DNA of 64,000 bases from Cytobacillus firmus (lineage in GTDB: Bacteria > Bacillota > Bacilli > Bacillales > Cytobacillaceae): the NCBI RefSeq assembly GCF_023657595.1, contig NZ_CP098323.1, positions 3,930,001-3,994,000 on the forward strand, read 5' to 3'. Below the pieces are notes generated by a model, which saw only the letters and a program-made list of their open reading frames with translations, had not been told where the DNA came from and did no database searches. A program made the position numbers and the translations under genes. Positions within the stretch are counted from its first letter, which is position 1, and each line of letters starts with the position of its first letter. Shown piece after piece: positions 27,478 through 36,560 of this stretch.

Positions 27478-28797
27478 TTAATGTCTGTCAATCAGCTGGC
27501 ACATCATCATCGCCTTACCCACAAGGACACCTTCGTTAAAAACTTCAACATCCACTTTACCGAACTTCCGCCCTACTTCCAGGACTTTGGGGTAGATTTC
27601 AAGCATACTGTCAATCTGAACAGGTTTTATAAAATAGACTGTCATATTTTCAACTACGAGATCTCCCTTTTTATAGCTTCTTAACACTCTGTTTGCTGCT
27701 TCCGATACAATGGTTGTAAAGACTCCATAGGAAATTGTTCCAAGGTGGTTGGTCATCTGCGGAGTAACCTCGCAGCGATAGACGTCATCCCCTTTTGTTT
27801 TCCCCCGTGTCATAACCAGCTGGCTGGTGACAATATCGTCAATTGTTTCACCCACCTGCGGCTGCCTTTGTATCATCTGCAGTGCCTTCAGCACATCCTG
27901 GCGGCTTACAATGCCTTCGAGTTTATTCGCTTCATCCACCACTGGAAGCAATTCAATTCCTTCCCACACCATCATATGCGAGGAAGAAGCAACGCTCGTT
28001 TTTCCGCCAACTGTCATTGGGTTTTTAGTCATGATTTTTTCGATAAGCGTTTCCTTGTCATGTCCCATGATATCCTTGGAAGTAACTACTCCCTGCACCT
28101 TGAGATTATTATCGACAACCGGGAATCGGCTGTGGCCGGTTTCGCGGTTATATGTCATCCAATCTGCAATTGTATCGGTTGTTTTCAGAAAAATCGCCTC
28201 TTGCAGAGGAGTCAGGATATCCTCAACAAGTACAATCTCTTTTTTAATCAGCTGGTCATAAATAGCCCGATTGATCATAGTCGCCACTGTGAAGGTATCA
28301 TAACTGCTTGAGATCACAGGCATCTGCAAATCGTCGGCCAGCTTTTTGACATGGTCTTCGGTATCAAATCCCCCGGTAATTAATACAGCAGCGCCAGCCT
28401 TCAAAGCTAATTCGTGTGCCTGTGTCCGGTTTCCGACGATCAGCAGATTTCCGGCATCCGTGTATCTCATCATCGCTTCAAGCTTCATCGCCCCAATAAC
28501 AAATTTGTTCAATGTTTTATGAAGCCCTGCTCTTCCACCAAGCACCTGGCCGTCTACGATATTAACAACTTCTGCAAAAGTAAGCTTCTCAATATTCTCT
28601 TTCTTTTTCCGCTCGATTCTTATTGTCCCAACACGTTCTATTGTACTGACATATCCCTTATTTTCAGCATCCTTAATCGCTCTGTATGCCGTCCCTTCAC
28701 TCACAGCGAGCGCCTTGGCGATCTGTCTGACCGATATCTTTTCTCCAATTGGCAGTTCATCAATATATTGTAATATTTGCTCATGCTTAGTAGCCAA
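27478..28797 (-). CDS. ytoI: YtoI-like HTH/DRTGG/CBS/thioesterase-fold protein
   Basis: This 439-residue multidomain protein has an N-terminal helix-turn-helix (about 1-60, KISVRQIAKALAVSEGTAYRAIKDAENKGY), a DRTGG domain (about 70-175), a CBS-domain pair (about 190-305, with TGHSRFPVVDNNLKVQGVVTSKDIMG and ELLPVVDEANKLEGIVSRQDVL), and a C-terminal hot-dog fold (about 325-439, VTPQMTNHLGTISYGVFTTIVSEAANR). This matches B. subtilis YtoI. CBS pairs usually bind adenine nucleotides, so a nucleotide-sensing regulator is plausible, but no function is established. The TTG at 28797 follows GAGGGTGAAAGTC and is preferred over the GTG at 28806. Confidence 0.87.
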   Translation of the reverse strand: MATKHEQILQYIDELPIGEKISVRQIAKALAVSEGTAYRAIKDAENKGYVSTIERVGTIRIERKKKENIEKLTFAEVVNIVDGQVLGGRAGLHKTLNKFVIGAMKLEAMMRYTDAGNLLIVGNRTQAHELALKAGAAVLITGGFDTEDHVKKLADDLQMPVISSSYDTFTVATMINRAIYDQLIKKEIVLVEDILTPLQEAIFLKTTDTIADWMTYNRETGHSRFPVVDNNLKVQGVVTSKDIMGHDKETLIEKIMTKNPMTVGGKTSVASSSHMMVWEGIELLPVVDEANKLEGIVSRQDVLKALQMIQRQPQVGETIDDIVTSQLVMTRGKTKGDDVYRCEVTPQMTNHLGTISYGVFTTIVSEAANRVLRSYKKGDLVVENMTVYFIKPVQIDSMLEIYPKVLEVGRKFGKVDVEVFNEGVLVGKAMMMCQLIDRH

Positions 28798-28879
28798 GAC
28801 TTTCACCCTCTACAAATTATTCCTTATTTTCATTATAAGGGTAAAGAGGCCTTGATACAATTGACTCCGGCAATCTTCA

Positions 28880-29128
28880 TTACCTGCCTAAGGAGTGCGC
28901 CCGCTTCCTGTCTGCCAATTTGCGCACCTGCTTCCCCGAAGCAGCAGCTCTTTTCGGCGCATACAGCAATGCAGTCAGGTTTCCGGCAATGACAAAAAGG
29001 GCAAGGGCCAGCCAGCTGATGGCAAAGATCCCTTCCGTCCCTCCATTAAATACGCCCATTCTTGGAGCTGCATAATAAAGCATCAAGCCGCAAAGCAGCA
29101 AGCATAGCAAATATCGGTTTTTGTTCAA
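28880..29128 (-). CDS. Small membrane protein with basic tail, unknown function
   Basis: This 82-residue protein has two hydrophobic segments (about 5-22 and 33-56) and a strongly basic C-terminal tail (residues 57-82 include RKLADRKRAHS-like Lys/Arg clusters), suggesting a membrane protein with a cytoplasmic positive tail. I do not recognise the family. The start is a TTG at 29128, eight bases after AAAGGAGG, which is a strong site and the main evidence that the gene is real. It lies between ytkL and ytoI on the same strand. Confidence 0.65.
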   Translation of the reverse strand: MNKNRYLLCLLLCGLMLYYAAPRMGVFNGGTEGIFAISWLALALFVIAGNLTALLYAPKRAAASGKQVRKLADRKRAHSLGR

Positions 29129-29193
29129 TTTCGCTTCCTCCTTTATCCTGTCCTCCCTAAAATGTATGCGGACAGGCAGGGATTTAGTTATAA

Positions 29194-29229
29194 AAAAACA
29201 AACGCAGCCTCCATTAGAAGCTGCGTTTT
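29194..29229 (-). terminator. Terminator after ytkL
   Basis: AACGCAGC (29201-29208) pairs with GCTGCGTT (29220-29227), with seven U following on the minus strand. Confidence 0.82.
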
Positions 29230-29233
29230 CATA

Positions 29234-29914
29234 TTACAATTCGATTGATTCCCCTGCTTCGAGAACCTGCCCGACTCCACCTTCGAGCATGCTGATGAAT
29301 TTATGAGGATCCTGCCTGATTGGCGGAAATGTGTTGAAGTGAATGGGAACAACCTTTTTGGCACCCAGGAGTTCTGCTGCGTATGCTGCATCATCCGGTC
29401 CCATTGTAAAATTGTCTCCAATCGGCAGAAATGCCAAATCGATCGGATGGCGGTCGCCAATTAGCTTCATATCAGAGAAAAGTCCAGTATCCCCTGCATG
29501 ATAAATGGTTTTTCCTTCTAATGTGACGAGCACTCCGGCAGGCATCCCCAGGTAGATGATTTCCTGGTTTTCCGTCTCGAGACCTGTTCCATGAAACGCC
29601 GGTGTCAGCTTGACTCTTCCAAAGTCAAAATTAAATCCGCCGCCGATCGACATTCCATGCGCTTTTACTCCCTGCCACTCAAGATAGGTGGCAAGTTCAA
29701 AGTTGGCAATGACAAGAGAATCATTGCGTTTTGCCAGTTCAATCGTGTCCCCGAGATGGTCACCATGTCCATGGGTGACAATGATGACGTCCGGCTTCTG
29801 ATCCTCAGCTTTTAAGTCTGTCAAACCATTTCCGGTAATAAAGGGGTCTATTAAAATGGTTTTTCCCTGTGATTCGATTTTTACTACTGAATGGCCATGA
29901 AATGATACTTTCAA
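29234..29914 (-). CDS. ytkL: Metallo-beta-lactamase-fold hydrolase YtkL (UPF0173)
   Basis: This 226-residue metal-dependent hydrolase has the beta-lactamase-fold metal motif TGHGDHLGD ([12 protein letters not shown]), a later metal His in [19 protein letters not shown] with a bridging Asp, and a C-terminal [11 protein letters not shown]is. The family is UPF0173; its physiological substrate is unknown. The start is a TTG at 29914 after GAGAGGAGCATCAAA. A U-run terminator follows. In B. subtilis ytkL is in the same neighbourhood. Confidence 0.88.
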   Translation of the reverse strand: MKVSFHGHSVVKIESQGKTILIDPFITGNGLTDLKAEDQKPDVIIVTHGHGDHLGDTIELAKRNDSLVIANFELATYLEWQGVKAHGMSIGGGFNFDFGRVKLTPAFHGTGLETENQEIIYLGMPAGVLVTLEGKTIYHAGDTGLFSDMKLIGDRHPIDLAFLPIGDNFTMGPDDAAYAAELLGAKKVVPIHFNTFPPIRQDPHKFISMLEGGVGQVLEAGESIEL

Positions 29915-30048
29915 TTTGATGCTCCTCTCCTATTTTAAGTTATGTAAGTTACTTCAACGAAAAACAAGTTATTCCTGCTTCCTTTTTATATATACCCGAA
30001 TTGGCAATCTTTAAAAAGTTTACAATCCTATGGTTAAAGATATATTTC

Positions 30049-30488
30049 TGAAGTTGGATAACTGTCTAGCTCCACAAGGAACGCTTCGACAGCATCATCA
30101 TCGCACGGCTAAAAGCGTTAGCTTTTAGGAGGAGCGCCTGCCCCCTCGAGGTCACAAGCTTGTCTAGTTTCGGCTCCTAGGGACTCGGGGTCATAAGCCG
30201 TTAACTTTCAGAAGGAAAAAACACCTTCTTACAGGAACCGTCTTATGCCTGTCTTCCCTTGGCAGTCGCCTCCACATTTCGGGCAATCCTCCCAAAAAGG
30301 CAAAGAACGCCTTTCCGGGAGGCTCGTCTTGTGCTTGAGGCCCCCAGGACAAGGAAGGCTTCGTCAGCATAAACATCGCACCACCGAAAGCGACAACTTT
30401 TGGAAGGATGGGGGTCATGCAGACGTTGCCACAGGACGTGGCGCTTTTAGTCTGCGTTCTATCGTGACCAAGGCGCTTGCGCTTTTCG
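30049..30488 (+). repeat. Repeat family A, long copy A4
   Basis: This 440-bp copy begins AAGTTGGATAACTGTCTAGC and ends AAGGCGCTTGCGCTTTTC. It contains at least two hairpins of the form CTAAAAGC/GCTTTTAG and CCGAAAG/CTTTTGG, and a module at 30413-30469 (GGTC..GCAGAC..GCCAC-loop-GTGGC..GTCTGC..GACC) also present in repeat B3. It ends about 30 nt before the ribosome-binding site of the M24 peptidase gene, in the same orientation relative to that gene as the short units are to polA. The rest of the 620-base gap (29915-30048) shows no gene; it should hold the ytkL promoter. Confidence 0.85.
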
Positions 30489-30534
30489 TTTTTAGTTGCT
30501 ACTCTCAAAGTATGAATATATAAGGAGGTTCACT

Positions 30535-31632
30535 ATGAATAACAGATTGCAGAAACTGTCACAGTGGATGAAGGAAAATGATATACAAGTCACTTTTGTA
30601 ACATCACCGGATAATGTATTTTATTTAAGCGGCTTTTTAAGCGACCCTCATGAACGCTTGCTTGGACTGGCTGTTTTCCAGGAGGAAGAGCCATTCCTCG
30701 TATGTCCGGCTATGGAAAAAGAAGATGCCAAGAATGCTGGCTGGAGCCATGAAATTATTGGCTACAGCGATATTCAAAACCCTTGGGAATTTATCCATAC
30801 ATCCATACATAAAAGAATCAGAAAAGTAAATAAAACAGCAATTGAAAAAGAGCATATGAATGTGGAACGTTATGAAGCCATCTCCGGCCTGTTCAGCGGT
30901 GCTTCATTCGTTTCGGCAGAAGCAAAGCTTCGCCAGCTTCGTATGGTTAAGGATGAAAAAGAATTGGAAATCATCCGCGAAGCATGTGCACTGGCTGATT
31001 TTGCGATTGAAACAGGCTGTGCCGAGATCCAGGAAGGAAAAACGGAACTGGATGTTCTGGCTGCCGTAGAGTACGCATTAAAGAAAAAAGGCGTTAATGA
31101 AATGTCTTTTTCTACCATGGTCCTGACGGGGGCTAACGGCGCTTCCCCTCATGGCACACCAGGAATGACGAAGATTCAAAAAGGGGACTTAGTGCTGTTT
31201 GACCTCGGAGTTGTCTGGAATGGCTACTGTTCAGATATTACAAGAACTGTAGCCTACGGTGATATCAATGATAAACAGAAAGAAATTTATGATACGGTCT
31301 TAAAAGCTCAGCTTGCAGCGGTGGAAGCGAGCAAGCCGGGAGTCACTTGCGCAGATATTGACCTGACAGCAAGAAACCTGATAGCAGAAGCCGGATACGG
31401 CGACTATTTCCCTCATCGATTAGGCCATGGGCTGGGTGTGAGCGTGCATGAGTACCCTTCATTAACGGAAACAAACCCGCTTTTGCTTGAAGAAGGTATG
31501 GTCTTCACCATCGAACCGGGTATCTATATCCCAGGTGTTGCCGGAGTGAGGATTGAGGATGACCTTGCTGTAACAGCAGACGGAGTAGAAATTTTGACCA
31601 AATTCCCGAAAGAACTTCAAATTATTAAATAG
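30535..31632 (+). CDS. M24-family Xaa-Pro peptidase
   Basis: This 365-residue peptidase has the creatinase N-terminal domain (about 1-125) and the pita-bread catalytic domain with all five metal ligands visible: FDLGVVW (Asp), GYCSDITRT (Asp), HRLGHGLG (His), FTIEPGIY (Glu) and GVRIEDDL (Glu). It should cleave peptides with Pro in the second position; B. subtilis YkvY and YqhT are relatives. The ATG at 30535 follows AAGGAGGTTCACT. A family A repeat lies immediately upstream, so the promoter is either within it or before it. A strong terminator follows. Confidence 0.88.
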   Translation: MNNRLQKLSQWMKENDIQVTFVTSPDNVFYLSGFLSDPHERLLGLAVFQEEEPFLVCPAMEKEDAKNAGWSHEIIGYSDIQNPWEFIHTSIHKRIRKVNKTAIEKEHMNVERYEAISGLFSGASFVSAEAKLRQLRMVKDEKELEIIREACALADFAIETGCAEIQEGKTELDVLAAVEYALKKKGVNEMSFSTMVLTGANGASPHGTPGMTKIQKGDLVLFDLGVVWNGYCSDITRTVAYGDINDKQKEIYDTVLKAQLAAVEASKPGVTCADIDLTARNLIAEAGYGDYFPHRLGHGLGVSVHEYPSLTETNPLLLEEGMVFTIEPGIYIPGVAGVRIEDDLAVTADGVEILTKFPKELQIIK

Positions 31633-31654
31633 AGAGCAGAACAAATTTCAGAAG

Positions 31655-31684
31655 ATCCGGGGCTAATCAGCCCCGGATTTTTAT
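31655..31684 (+). terminator. Terminator after the M24 peptidase gene
   Basis: A perfect 10-bp stem (ATCCGGGGCT/AGCCCCGGAT, loop AATC) is followed by TTTTTA on the plus strand. Confidence 0.9.
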
Positions 31685-31732
31685 ATAAATTCTGAATCAG
31701 AGCAGTATCGCAGATAAGCGTGCGCCTTCAGC

Positions 31733-32854
31733 TTATTGCTGCTCCAATTGTGTTCTCGCATCTGAATAGTCAAGGCTATGGGCCTCAGCTACCGCCTTGT
31801 ATGTCACGTAGCCATTTAATGTATTGACTCCCTTTAATAAAGCCTCATTATCCAGACAAGCCTGTTTGTAGCCTTTATTTGCTATTTGAACTGCATAAGG
31901 AACCGTCACGTTTGTCAGTGCAATAGTTGATGTTCTCGGAACTGCCCCAGGCATATTAGCTACCGCATAATGAACGACGCCATGTTTTTCATATGTGGGA
32001 TGGTCATGGGTAGTAATTCGATCAGTTGTTTCAAAAATCCCTCCCTGATCAATGGCGATATCCACGATAACAGAACCCGGGCTCATCGTTTTGATCATTT
32101 CCTCCGTCACAAGCTTAGGAGCTTTAGCACCCGGAATCAGTACAGCTCCAATGACGAGGTCTGAATCCTTAACAGCTTCAGCGATATTATAAGGATTTGA
32201 GATTAAAGTAGTTACTTCTCTTCCAAAGATATCATCAAGCTGCCGAAGGCGATCTGGATTCAAATCGATCATAGTCACCTTGGCACCAAGACCAATTGCC
32301 ATCTTTGCCGCATTGGTTCCAGCTACACCGCCGCCGATTATAGTAACTTTCCCACGCTGTACACCGGGGACCCCCGATAGGAGAATTCCTTTCCCGCCAT
32401 GTTTTTTTTCAAGGAACTGTGCGCCTACCTGAGCTGCCATTCTTCCCGCTACTTCACTCATTGGAGTTAATAGAGGCAAAGTCCGGTTGGAAAGCTGGAC
32501 AGTTTCATAGGCAATGCCTGCAACCTTTTTATTTATTAAAGCATTAGTCAATTCAGGTTCAGCAGCCAAATGCAAATATGTAAAGAGAATTAACCCTTCC
32601 CGAAAATACACATATTCGCTCTGTATCGGCTCCTTCACCTTCATGACCATTTCCATGGCCCATGCCTCTTCCGCAGTCTGAACAATATGTGCGCCTGCAC
32701 TCATATAGTCGCTGTCTGTAAAGCCCGATCCAATCCCGGCACCCGTTTCTATATAGACTTCATGGCCAAATTGGATAAGATTCATAATACCGGCAGGAGT
32801 CATGGCAACCCTGTTTTCATTGTTTTTTATTTCCTTTGGAACTCCGATACGCAT
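31733..32854 (-). CDS. ald: Alanine dehydrogenase
   Basis: This 373-residue enzyme converts alanine to pyruvate and ammonia with NAD, used in alanine catabolism and in sporulation. It has [21 protein letters not shown] (residues 2-22), the catalytic His region [10 protein letters not shown], the NAD-binding [13 protein letters not shown] and DIAIDQGG motifs. The ATG follows GGAGGTATGCAGA. It is convergent with the M24 peptidase gene and lies downstream of a small same-strand gene ending at 32997. Confidence 0.96.
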   Translation of the reverse strand: MRIGVPKEIKNNENRVAMTPAGIMNLIQFGHEVYIETGAGIGSGFTDSDYMSAGAHIVQTAEEAWAMEMVMKVKEPIQSEYVYFREGLILFTYLHLAAEPELTNALINKKVAGIAYETVQLSNRTLPLLTPMSEVAGRMAAQVGAQFLEKKHGGKGILLSGVPGVQRGKVTIIGGGVAGTNAAKMAIGLGAKVTMIDLNPDRLRQLDDIFGREVTTLISNPYNIAEAVKDSDLVIGAVLIPGAKAPKLVTEEMIKTMSPGSVIVDIAIDQGGIFETTDRITTHDHPTYEKHGVVHYAVANMPGAVPRTSTIALTNVTVPYAVQIANKGYKQACLDNEALLKGVNTLNGYVTYKAVAEAHSLDYSDARTQLEQQ

Positions 32855-32960
32855 TCTGCATACCTCCGTATTTTTAGTGATACCGCTATTAACTTTATAT
32901 GGCTATTTTAGGGAAAAGTAAACATTTCCTTCGCCTATTTTTCCCTCCCAACCCGCATAT

Positions 32961-32989
32961 AAAAAGCCCTCATTTATTTATGAGAGCTT
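32961..32989 (-). terminator. Terminator after the 55-codon gene
   Basis: AAGCCCTCAT (32964-32973) and ATGAGAGCTT (32980-32989) pair over 10 bp with one mismatch, followed by TTTTT on the minus strand. It supports a separate transcript for the small gene at 32997-33164. Confidence 0.75.
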
Positions 32990-32996
32990 GCTTTTC

Positions 32997-33164
32997 TTAT
33001 TGCAGATCGCCTTCATTCCGTTCGTGAGCTTCCATGTCAAACTCGGCATTTGGCTGATCAATAACCCCGCTGTTATAAGCATTCATGATTTGTGCGCTAA
33101 CTTCATTAGTACCCTGCTCATCAAAGAAATATGCGGATCCTGCTTGTGGTTCCCTCTTTTCCAT
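32997..33164 (-). CDS. Small acidic protein, 55 residues, unknown function
   Basis: A 55-codon frame starts with ATG at 33164 (MEKREPQAGSAYFFDEQG...) nine bases after AAGGAG and ends at a TAA at 32997, eight bases before a terminator hairpin. The protein is acidic and hydrophilic with no membrane segment; the end reads EFDMEAHERNEGDLQ. An ATG two codons earlier (33170) is too close to the ribosome-binding site. I recognise no family. It lies between ald and uspA, divergent from uspA. Confidence 0.7.
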   Translation of the reverse strand: MEKREPQAGSAYFFDEQGTNEVSAQIMNAYNSGVIDQPNAEFDMEAHERNEGDLQ

Positions 33165-33275
33165 CTTCATCTGCTCCTTTTCATAAAATTTTTATCAGCC
33201 TTATTATTGTTCGATTTTCTGTTACAGATATTCAATTTTTATAGATGTATAATATAGGTAAAGGAGGAGATTCAA

Positions 33276-33728
33276 ATGGGCATGAAGTATAAAAACATAT
33301 TAGTCGCTGTAGATGGTTCAACTGAAGCAGAATGGGCTTTTAAAAAGGCAATCGAAATTGCCAAGCGCAATAACGCTTCTCTGGTATTGGCACATATCAT
33401 TGATACCCGCACGTTTGCCACTGTTGAAGCCTATGACCGTACCATAGCTGAAAGGGCTGACCGTTTCGCAACAGAATTAATGGAAAAATACAAAAGAACG
33501 GCTATGGATGCAGGCATCGAGAATGTAACATATGAAGTTGACTATGGTTCTCCTAAAGTGAAGGTTCCAAAGGATATTGCCAGAAAGCACAATGTTGACC
33601 TGATCATTTGCGGGGCAACAGGCATGAACGCGGTTGAACGTTTCATCATCGGCAGTGTATCTGAACATATCACCCGCTATGCCCGCTGTGATGTCCTCGT
33701 AGTCAGAACGGATAAAGAAGAAGAATAG
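33276..33728 (+). CDS. Universal stress protein (UspA family)
   Basis: This 150-residue protein has the Usp alpha/beta fold with NILVAVDGSTEAEWAFKKA at the N terminus and the ATP-binding motif GATGMNAVERFIIGSVSEHITRYA near the C terminus (G-x2-G-x9-G-S pattern). Usp proteins bind ATP and support survival under stress; the specific role here is unknown. The ATG at 33276 lies eight bases after AAAGGAGG. It shares a terminator with the convergent argH. Confidence 0.9.
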   Translation: MGMKYKNILVAVDGSTEAEWAFKKAIEIAKRNNASLVLAHIIDTRTFATVEAYDRTIAERADRFATELMEKYKRTAMDAGIENVTYEVDYGSPKVKVPKDIARKHNVDLIICGATGMNAVERFIIGSVSEHITRYARCDVLVVRTDKEEE

Positions 33729-33730
33729 AA

Positions 33731-33761
33731 AAAATGGCGCTGCCTGCTGCAGCGCCATTTT
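33731..33761. terminator. Bidirectional terminator between uspA and argH
   Basis: A perfect 13-bp stem (33731-33743 with 33749-33761) is flanked by A-rich and T-rich runs and lies between two convergent stop codons. Confidence 0.88.
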
Positions 33762-33765
33762 TACA

Positions 33766-35163
33766 TTACTTATTGGCAAACTCTTTAGTGCTGACGACGT
33801 ATTCCTTCGCTTTTTCAATCGCGATGCATACTTGTTTGAATCCTGTTCCGCCTGCACTATTTCTTCTTTTGACAGCTGTATATGGATCCAGCACTTCATA
33901 AATATCTTCTTCGAACAATGGATGGGCACTCTTGAAATCATCAAGCGGCAAATCTCCAAGGAAGCATCCCTTTTGTACACAGACAAGGACCAGCTTCCCG
34001 ACAATCTCATGTGCTTCTCTGAATGGAATGCCTTTATCAGACAGATAATCCGCCAGTTCAGTAGCATTGGAAAAATCATTTTTAGTCGCTTTTTCCATCT
34101 GCCCGGTTTTAACCTTCATGGTGCGGATCATCCCGGCAAAGATTTTAAGGGAACCTGTGACTGTCTTTACAGTATCAAACATCCCTTCCTTATCTTCCTG
34201 CATATCTTTGTTATAGGCAAGGGGCAGACCTTTCAATACTGTCAAGAGACCCATGAGGTTTCCGTAGACACGTCCCGTTTTACCGCGGATGAGCTCCGCC
34301 ATGTCGGGGTTCTTCTTCTGAGGCATGATGCTTGAGCCTGTTGCAAAGCTGTCATCGAGTTCAATGAATTGAAATTCCTGGCTTGACCAAAGGATGAATT
34401 CTTCACTTAAACGTGACAGATGCATCATCAGGATGGAGCTTGAAGATAAGAACTCCAAAATAAAGTCTCTGTCGCTGACAGCATCCAGGCTGTTCTCATA
34501 AATGCCTTCAAATCCGAGAAGCTCAGCCGTATATTCACGATCAATCGGGAAAGTCGTGCCAGCCAGCGCACCAGCTCCAAGAGGTGATACGTTAATTCTC
34601 TTTAGACTTTCAGTGAAGCGCTCTTTGTCCCTCTCAAGCATCCAGAAATAAGCCATCAGATGGTGGCCAAAAGAGATCGGCTGTGCCCGCTGCAGATGAG
34701 TATAGCCCGGCATGATGGTTTCCACATTCTTTTCAGCCTGGATGATTAACTCTTCTTGCATTTCCTGAATCAATTCAACAATTTGCTCCACCTGCTTGCG
34801 GAGATATAAATGCATGTCTGTTGCCACCTGGTCATTTCGGCTTCTTGCTGTATGAAGTTTGCCGCCGACAGGTCCCGTCAGTTCAGTCAAATGGCTCTCG
34901 AGATTTAAATGAATATCTTCTAGCTTTACTGAGTAATCCAGTCCATCCTTGGCTGCTTTCTCTTTTAGCTGCTGAAGGCCTGTTTTGATTTTTTCTGCTT
35001 CTTTCTCAGTAATAATTCCTGTTTTAGAAAGCATGGAAACATGGGCCATGCTTCCTTCGATATCTTCCATAACCAATTCCTGGTCAAAAGAAATTGATGC
35101 TCCGAATTCATCTACCCATTCTTCAGCAGATTTTGTGAATCTGCCTCCCCATAGCTTTTTCAC
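33766..35163 (-). CDS. argH: Argininosuccinate lyase
   Basis: This 465-residue enzyme splits argininosuccinate into arginine and fumarate, the last step of arginine synthesis. It has the N-terminal KKLWGGRFT, the [10 protein letters not shown] region, [15 protein letters not shown], the catalytic His in [14 protein letters not shown], and the mobile-loop signature [12 protein letters not shown] with the catalytic Ser. The GTG at 35163 overlaps the argG stop by 4 nt (GTGA) and gives the expected N terminus; a longer frame to 35220 lies wholly within argG. Confidence 0.96.
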   Translation of the reverse strand: MKKLWGGRFTKSAEEWVDEFGASISFDQELVMEDIEGSMAHVSMLSKTGIITEKEAEKIKTGLQQLKEKAAKDGLDYSVKLEDIHLNLESHLTELTGPVGGKLHTARSRNDQVATDMHLYLRKQVEQIVELIQEMQEELIIQAEKNVETIMPGYTHLQRAQPISFGHHLMAYFWMLERDKERFTESLKRINVSPLGAGALAGTTFPIDREYTAELLGFEGIYENSLDAVSDRDFILEFLSSSSILMMHLSRLSEEFILWSSQEFQFIELDDSFATGSSIMPQKKNPDMAELIRGKTGRVYGNLMGLLTVLKGLPLAYNKDMQEDKEGMFDTVKTVTGSLKIFAGMIRTMKVKTGQMEKATKNDFSNATELADYLSDKGIPFREAHEIVGKLVLVCVQKGCFLGDLPLDDFKSAHPLFEEDIYEVLDPYTAVKRRNSAGGTGFKQVCIAIEKAKEYVVSTKEFANK

Positions 35164-36368
35164 ACTGTCACCTTCTTGCTGTTTTGAACAATGCTCTGCA
35201 CTTTTGTCGGCAGCCCCCATAGTTTAATAAAGCCAACTGCCGCATTATGATCAAATTCATCATCTGAAGTATATGTTGCTAAATTTTCGTCGTATAGGGA
35301 ATAAGGAGATTTTCTTCCTTCAACAATTGCATGGCCTTTAAAGAGCTTTACTCTGACTGTTCCTGTTACAAATGTTTGTGTTTCTTTCAGGAAAGCCGTT
35401 AACGCATTGTTAAGCTGAGAGAACCACAATCCTTCATATATAAGTTCAGCCACTTTTTTCTCAATAACCGGTTTAAAGTGGGCCATTTCTTTAACCATTG
35501 TTAAGTCCTCAAGCTCTTTATGGGCTTTCAGAAGTGTCATCGCACCCGGGCACTCGTATACTTCACGGGATTTGATGCCGACAAGGCGATTTTCCACATG
35601 GTCGATACGCCCAACCCCATGCTTGCCTGCGAGCTCATTCAGGTCGGCAATAAGTTCGGAAAGCTTCATGCTATTGCCATTCAAGCTGACTGGCACACCC
35701 TTTTCAAAACCGATTTCAACCGTATCAGGTGTATCAGGAGCTTTTTCAAGAGAAACGGTAAGATCGTATGCATCTTCCGGAGGAGCAGCCCATGGATCTT
35801 CCAGAACTCCGCACTCATTGCTTCTGCCCCATAAGTTTTGATCAATGCTGTATGGAGAATCCAGGTTAATTGGGATAGGTATATTGTTTTGTTTTGCATA
35901 TTCAATTTCTTCCTCACGTGACCAGCTCCATTCACGAACCGGAGCTAAGACCTGAAGATCAGGGTTAAGAGCCTGAATTGCCACTTCAAAACGAACCTGG
36001 TCATTTCCTTTGCCGGTACATCCATGCGCGACTGCTACTGCACCTTCTTTTTCTGCTACTTCAACAAGCTTTTTGGCGATCAGCGGGCGTGAAAGTGCAG
36101 AAATCAATGGATACTTGTTTTCATATAAAGCATGTGCCTGAAGTGCAATTAATGCATATTCATTAGCAAATTCCTCTTTTGCATCAATCACATAAGATTG
36201 TACTGCTCCAACAGTTAAAGCTTTTTTCTGGATAAAGTTCAGATCTTTTCCTTCCCCAACGTCAAGGCAGCAGGCAACAACAGCATAACCTTGATCCTGC
36301 AGCCATTTAACCGCAACTGATGTATCCAGACCGCCTGAGTATGCAAGAACAACTTTATTTTGTGACAT
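35160..36368 (-). CDS. argG: Argininosuccinate synthase
   Basis: This 402-residue enzyme joins citrulline and aspartate using ATP. It has the N-terminal PP-loop [15 protein letters not shown], the [14 protein letters not shown] substrate region, and [17 protein letters not shown]. The ATG at 36368 follows AAGGAGGAAATATAA. argG and argH overlap by 4 nt and form one operon. AT-rich ARG-box-like sequences upstream suggest control by the arginine repressor AhrC/ArgR. Confidence 0.96.
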   Translation of the reverse strand: MSQNKVVLAYSGGLDTSVAVKWLQDQGYAVVACCLDVGEGKDLNFIQKKALTVGAVQSYVIDAKEEFANEYALIALQAHALYENKYPLISALSRPLIAKKLVEVAEKEGAVAVAHGCTGKGNDQVRFEVAIQALNPDLQVLAPVREWSWSREEEIEYAKQNNIPIPINLDSPYSIDQNLWGRSNECGVLEDPWAAPPEDAYDLTVSLEKAPDTPDTVEIGFEKGVPVSLNGNSMKLSELIADLNELAGKHGVGRIDHVENRLVGIKSREVYECPGAMTLLKAHKELEDLTMVKEMAHFKPVIEKKVAELIYEGLWFSQLNNALTAFLKETQTFVTGTVRVKLFKGHAIVEGRKSPYSLYDENLATYTSDDEFDHNAAVGFIKLWGLPTKVQSIVQNSKKVTV

Positions 36369-36391
36369 TTATATTTCCTCCTTAGAATATA

Positions 36392-36428
36392 CGTATAAAT
36401 ATACATTCAAATTATGTTTTTATTCATT
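36392..36428 (-). promoter_or_regulatory. Candidate ARG boxes upstream of argGH
   Basis: On the minus strand ATGAATAAAAACATAAT followed by TTGAATGTATATTTATACG resembles tandem ArgR/AhrC boxes (B. subtilis consensus CATGAATAAAAATKCAAK). A further similar stretch, TGTATAAAAATAAATAC, lies near 36486-36503. Assignment is by pattern only in a very AT-rich region. Confidence 0.4.
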
Positions 36429-36520
36429 TATTATTCTCTTACTTTAACAACCTTTTATTTAAAAATCAATACTTATTCTTAAAAATGTATAAAAATAAAT
36501 ACAATTTTTCCAATAAAAAA

Positions 36521-36550
36521 AGGCAAAAGCCCTGTATTTAGCTTTTGCCT
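36521..36550 (-). terminator. Terminator after the serine hydrolase gene
   Basis: AGGCAAAAGC (36521-36530) and GCTTTTGCCT (36541-36550) form a perfect 10-bp stem with a 7-base U-run on the minus strand. Confidence 0.88.
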
Positions 36551-36560
36551 GCAGTATAGG

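Noticed and set aside
27126..27539. Long open frames through repeat A3 on both strands, with similar frames in A4 (one reading MFMLTKPSLS on the minus strand in both)
   Set aside because: Several frames are open at once because the repeat is GC-rich, none has a ribosome-binding site, and resemblance between copies follows from DNA similarity. Changes between copies alter the amino acids freely.
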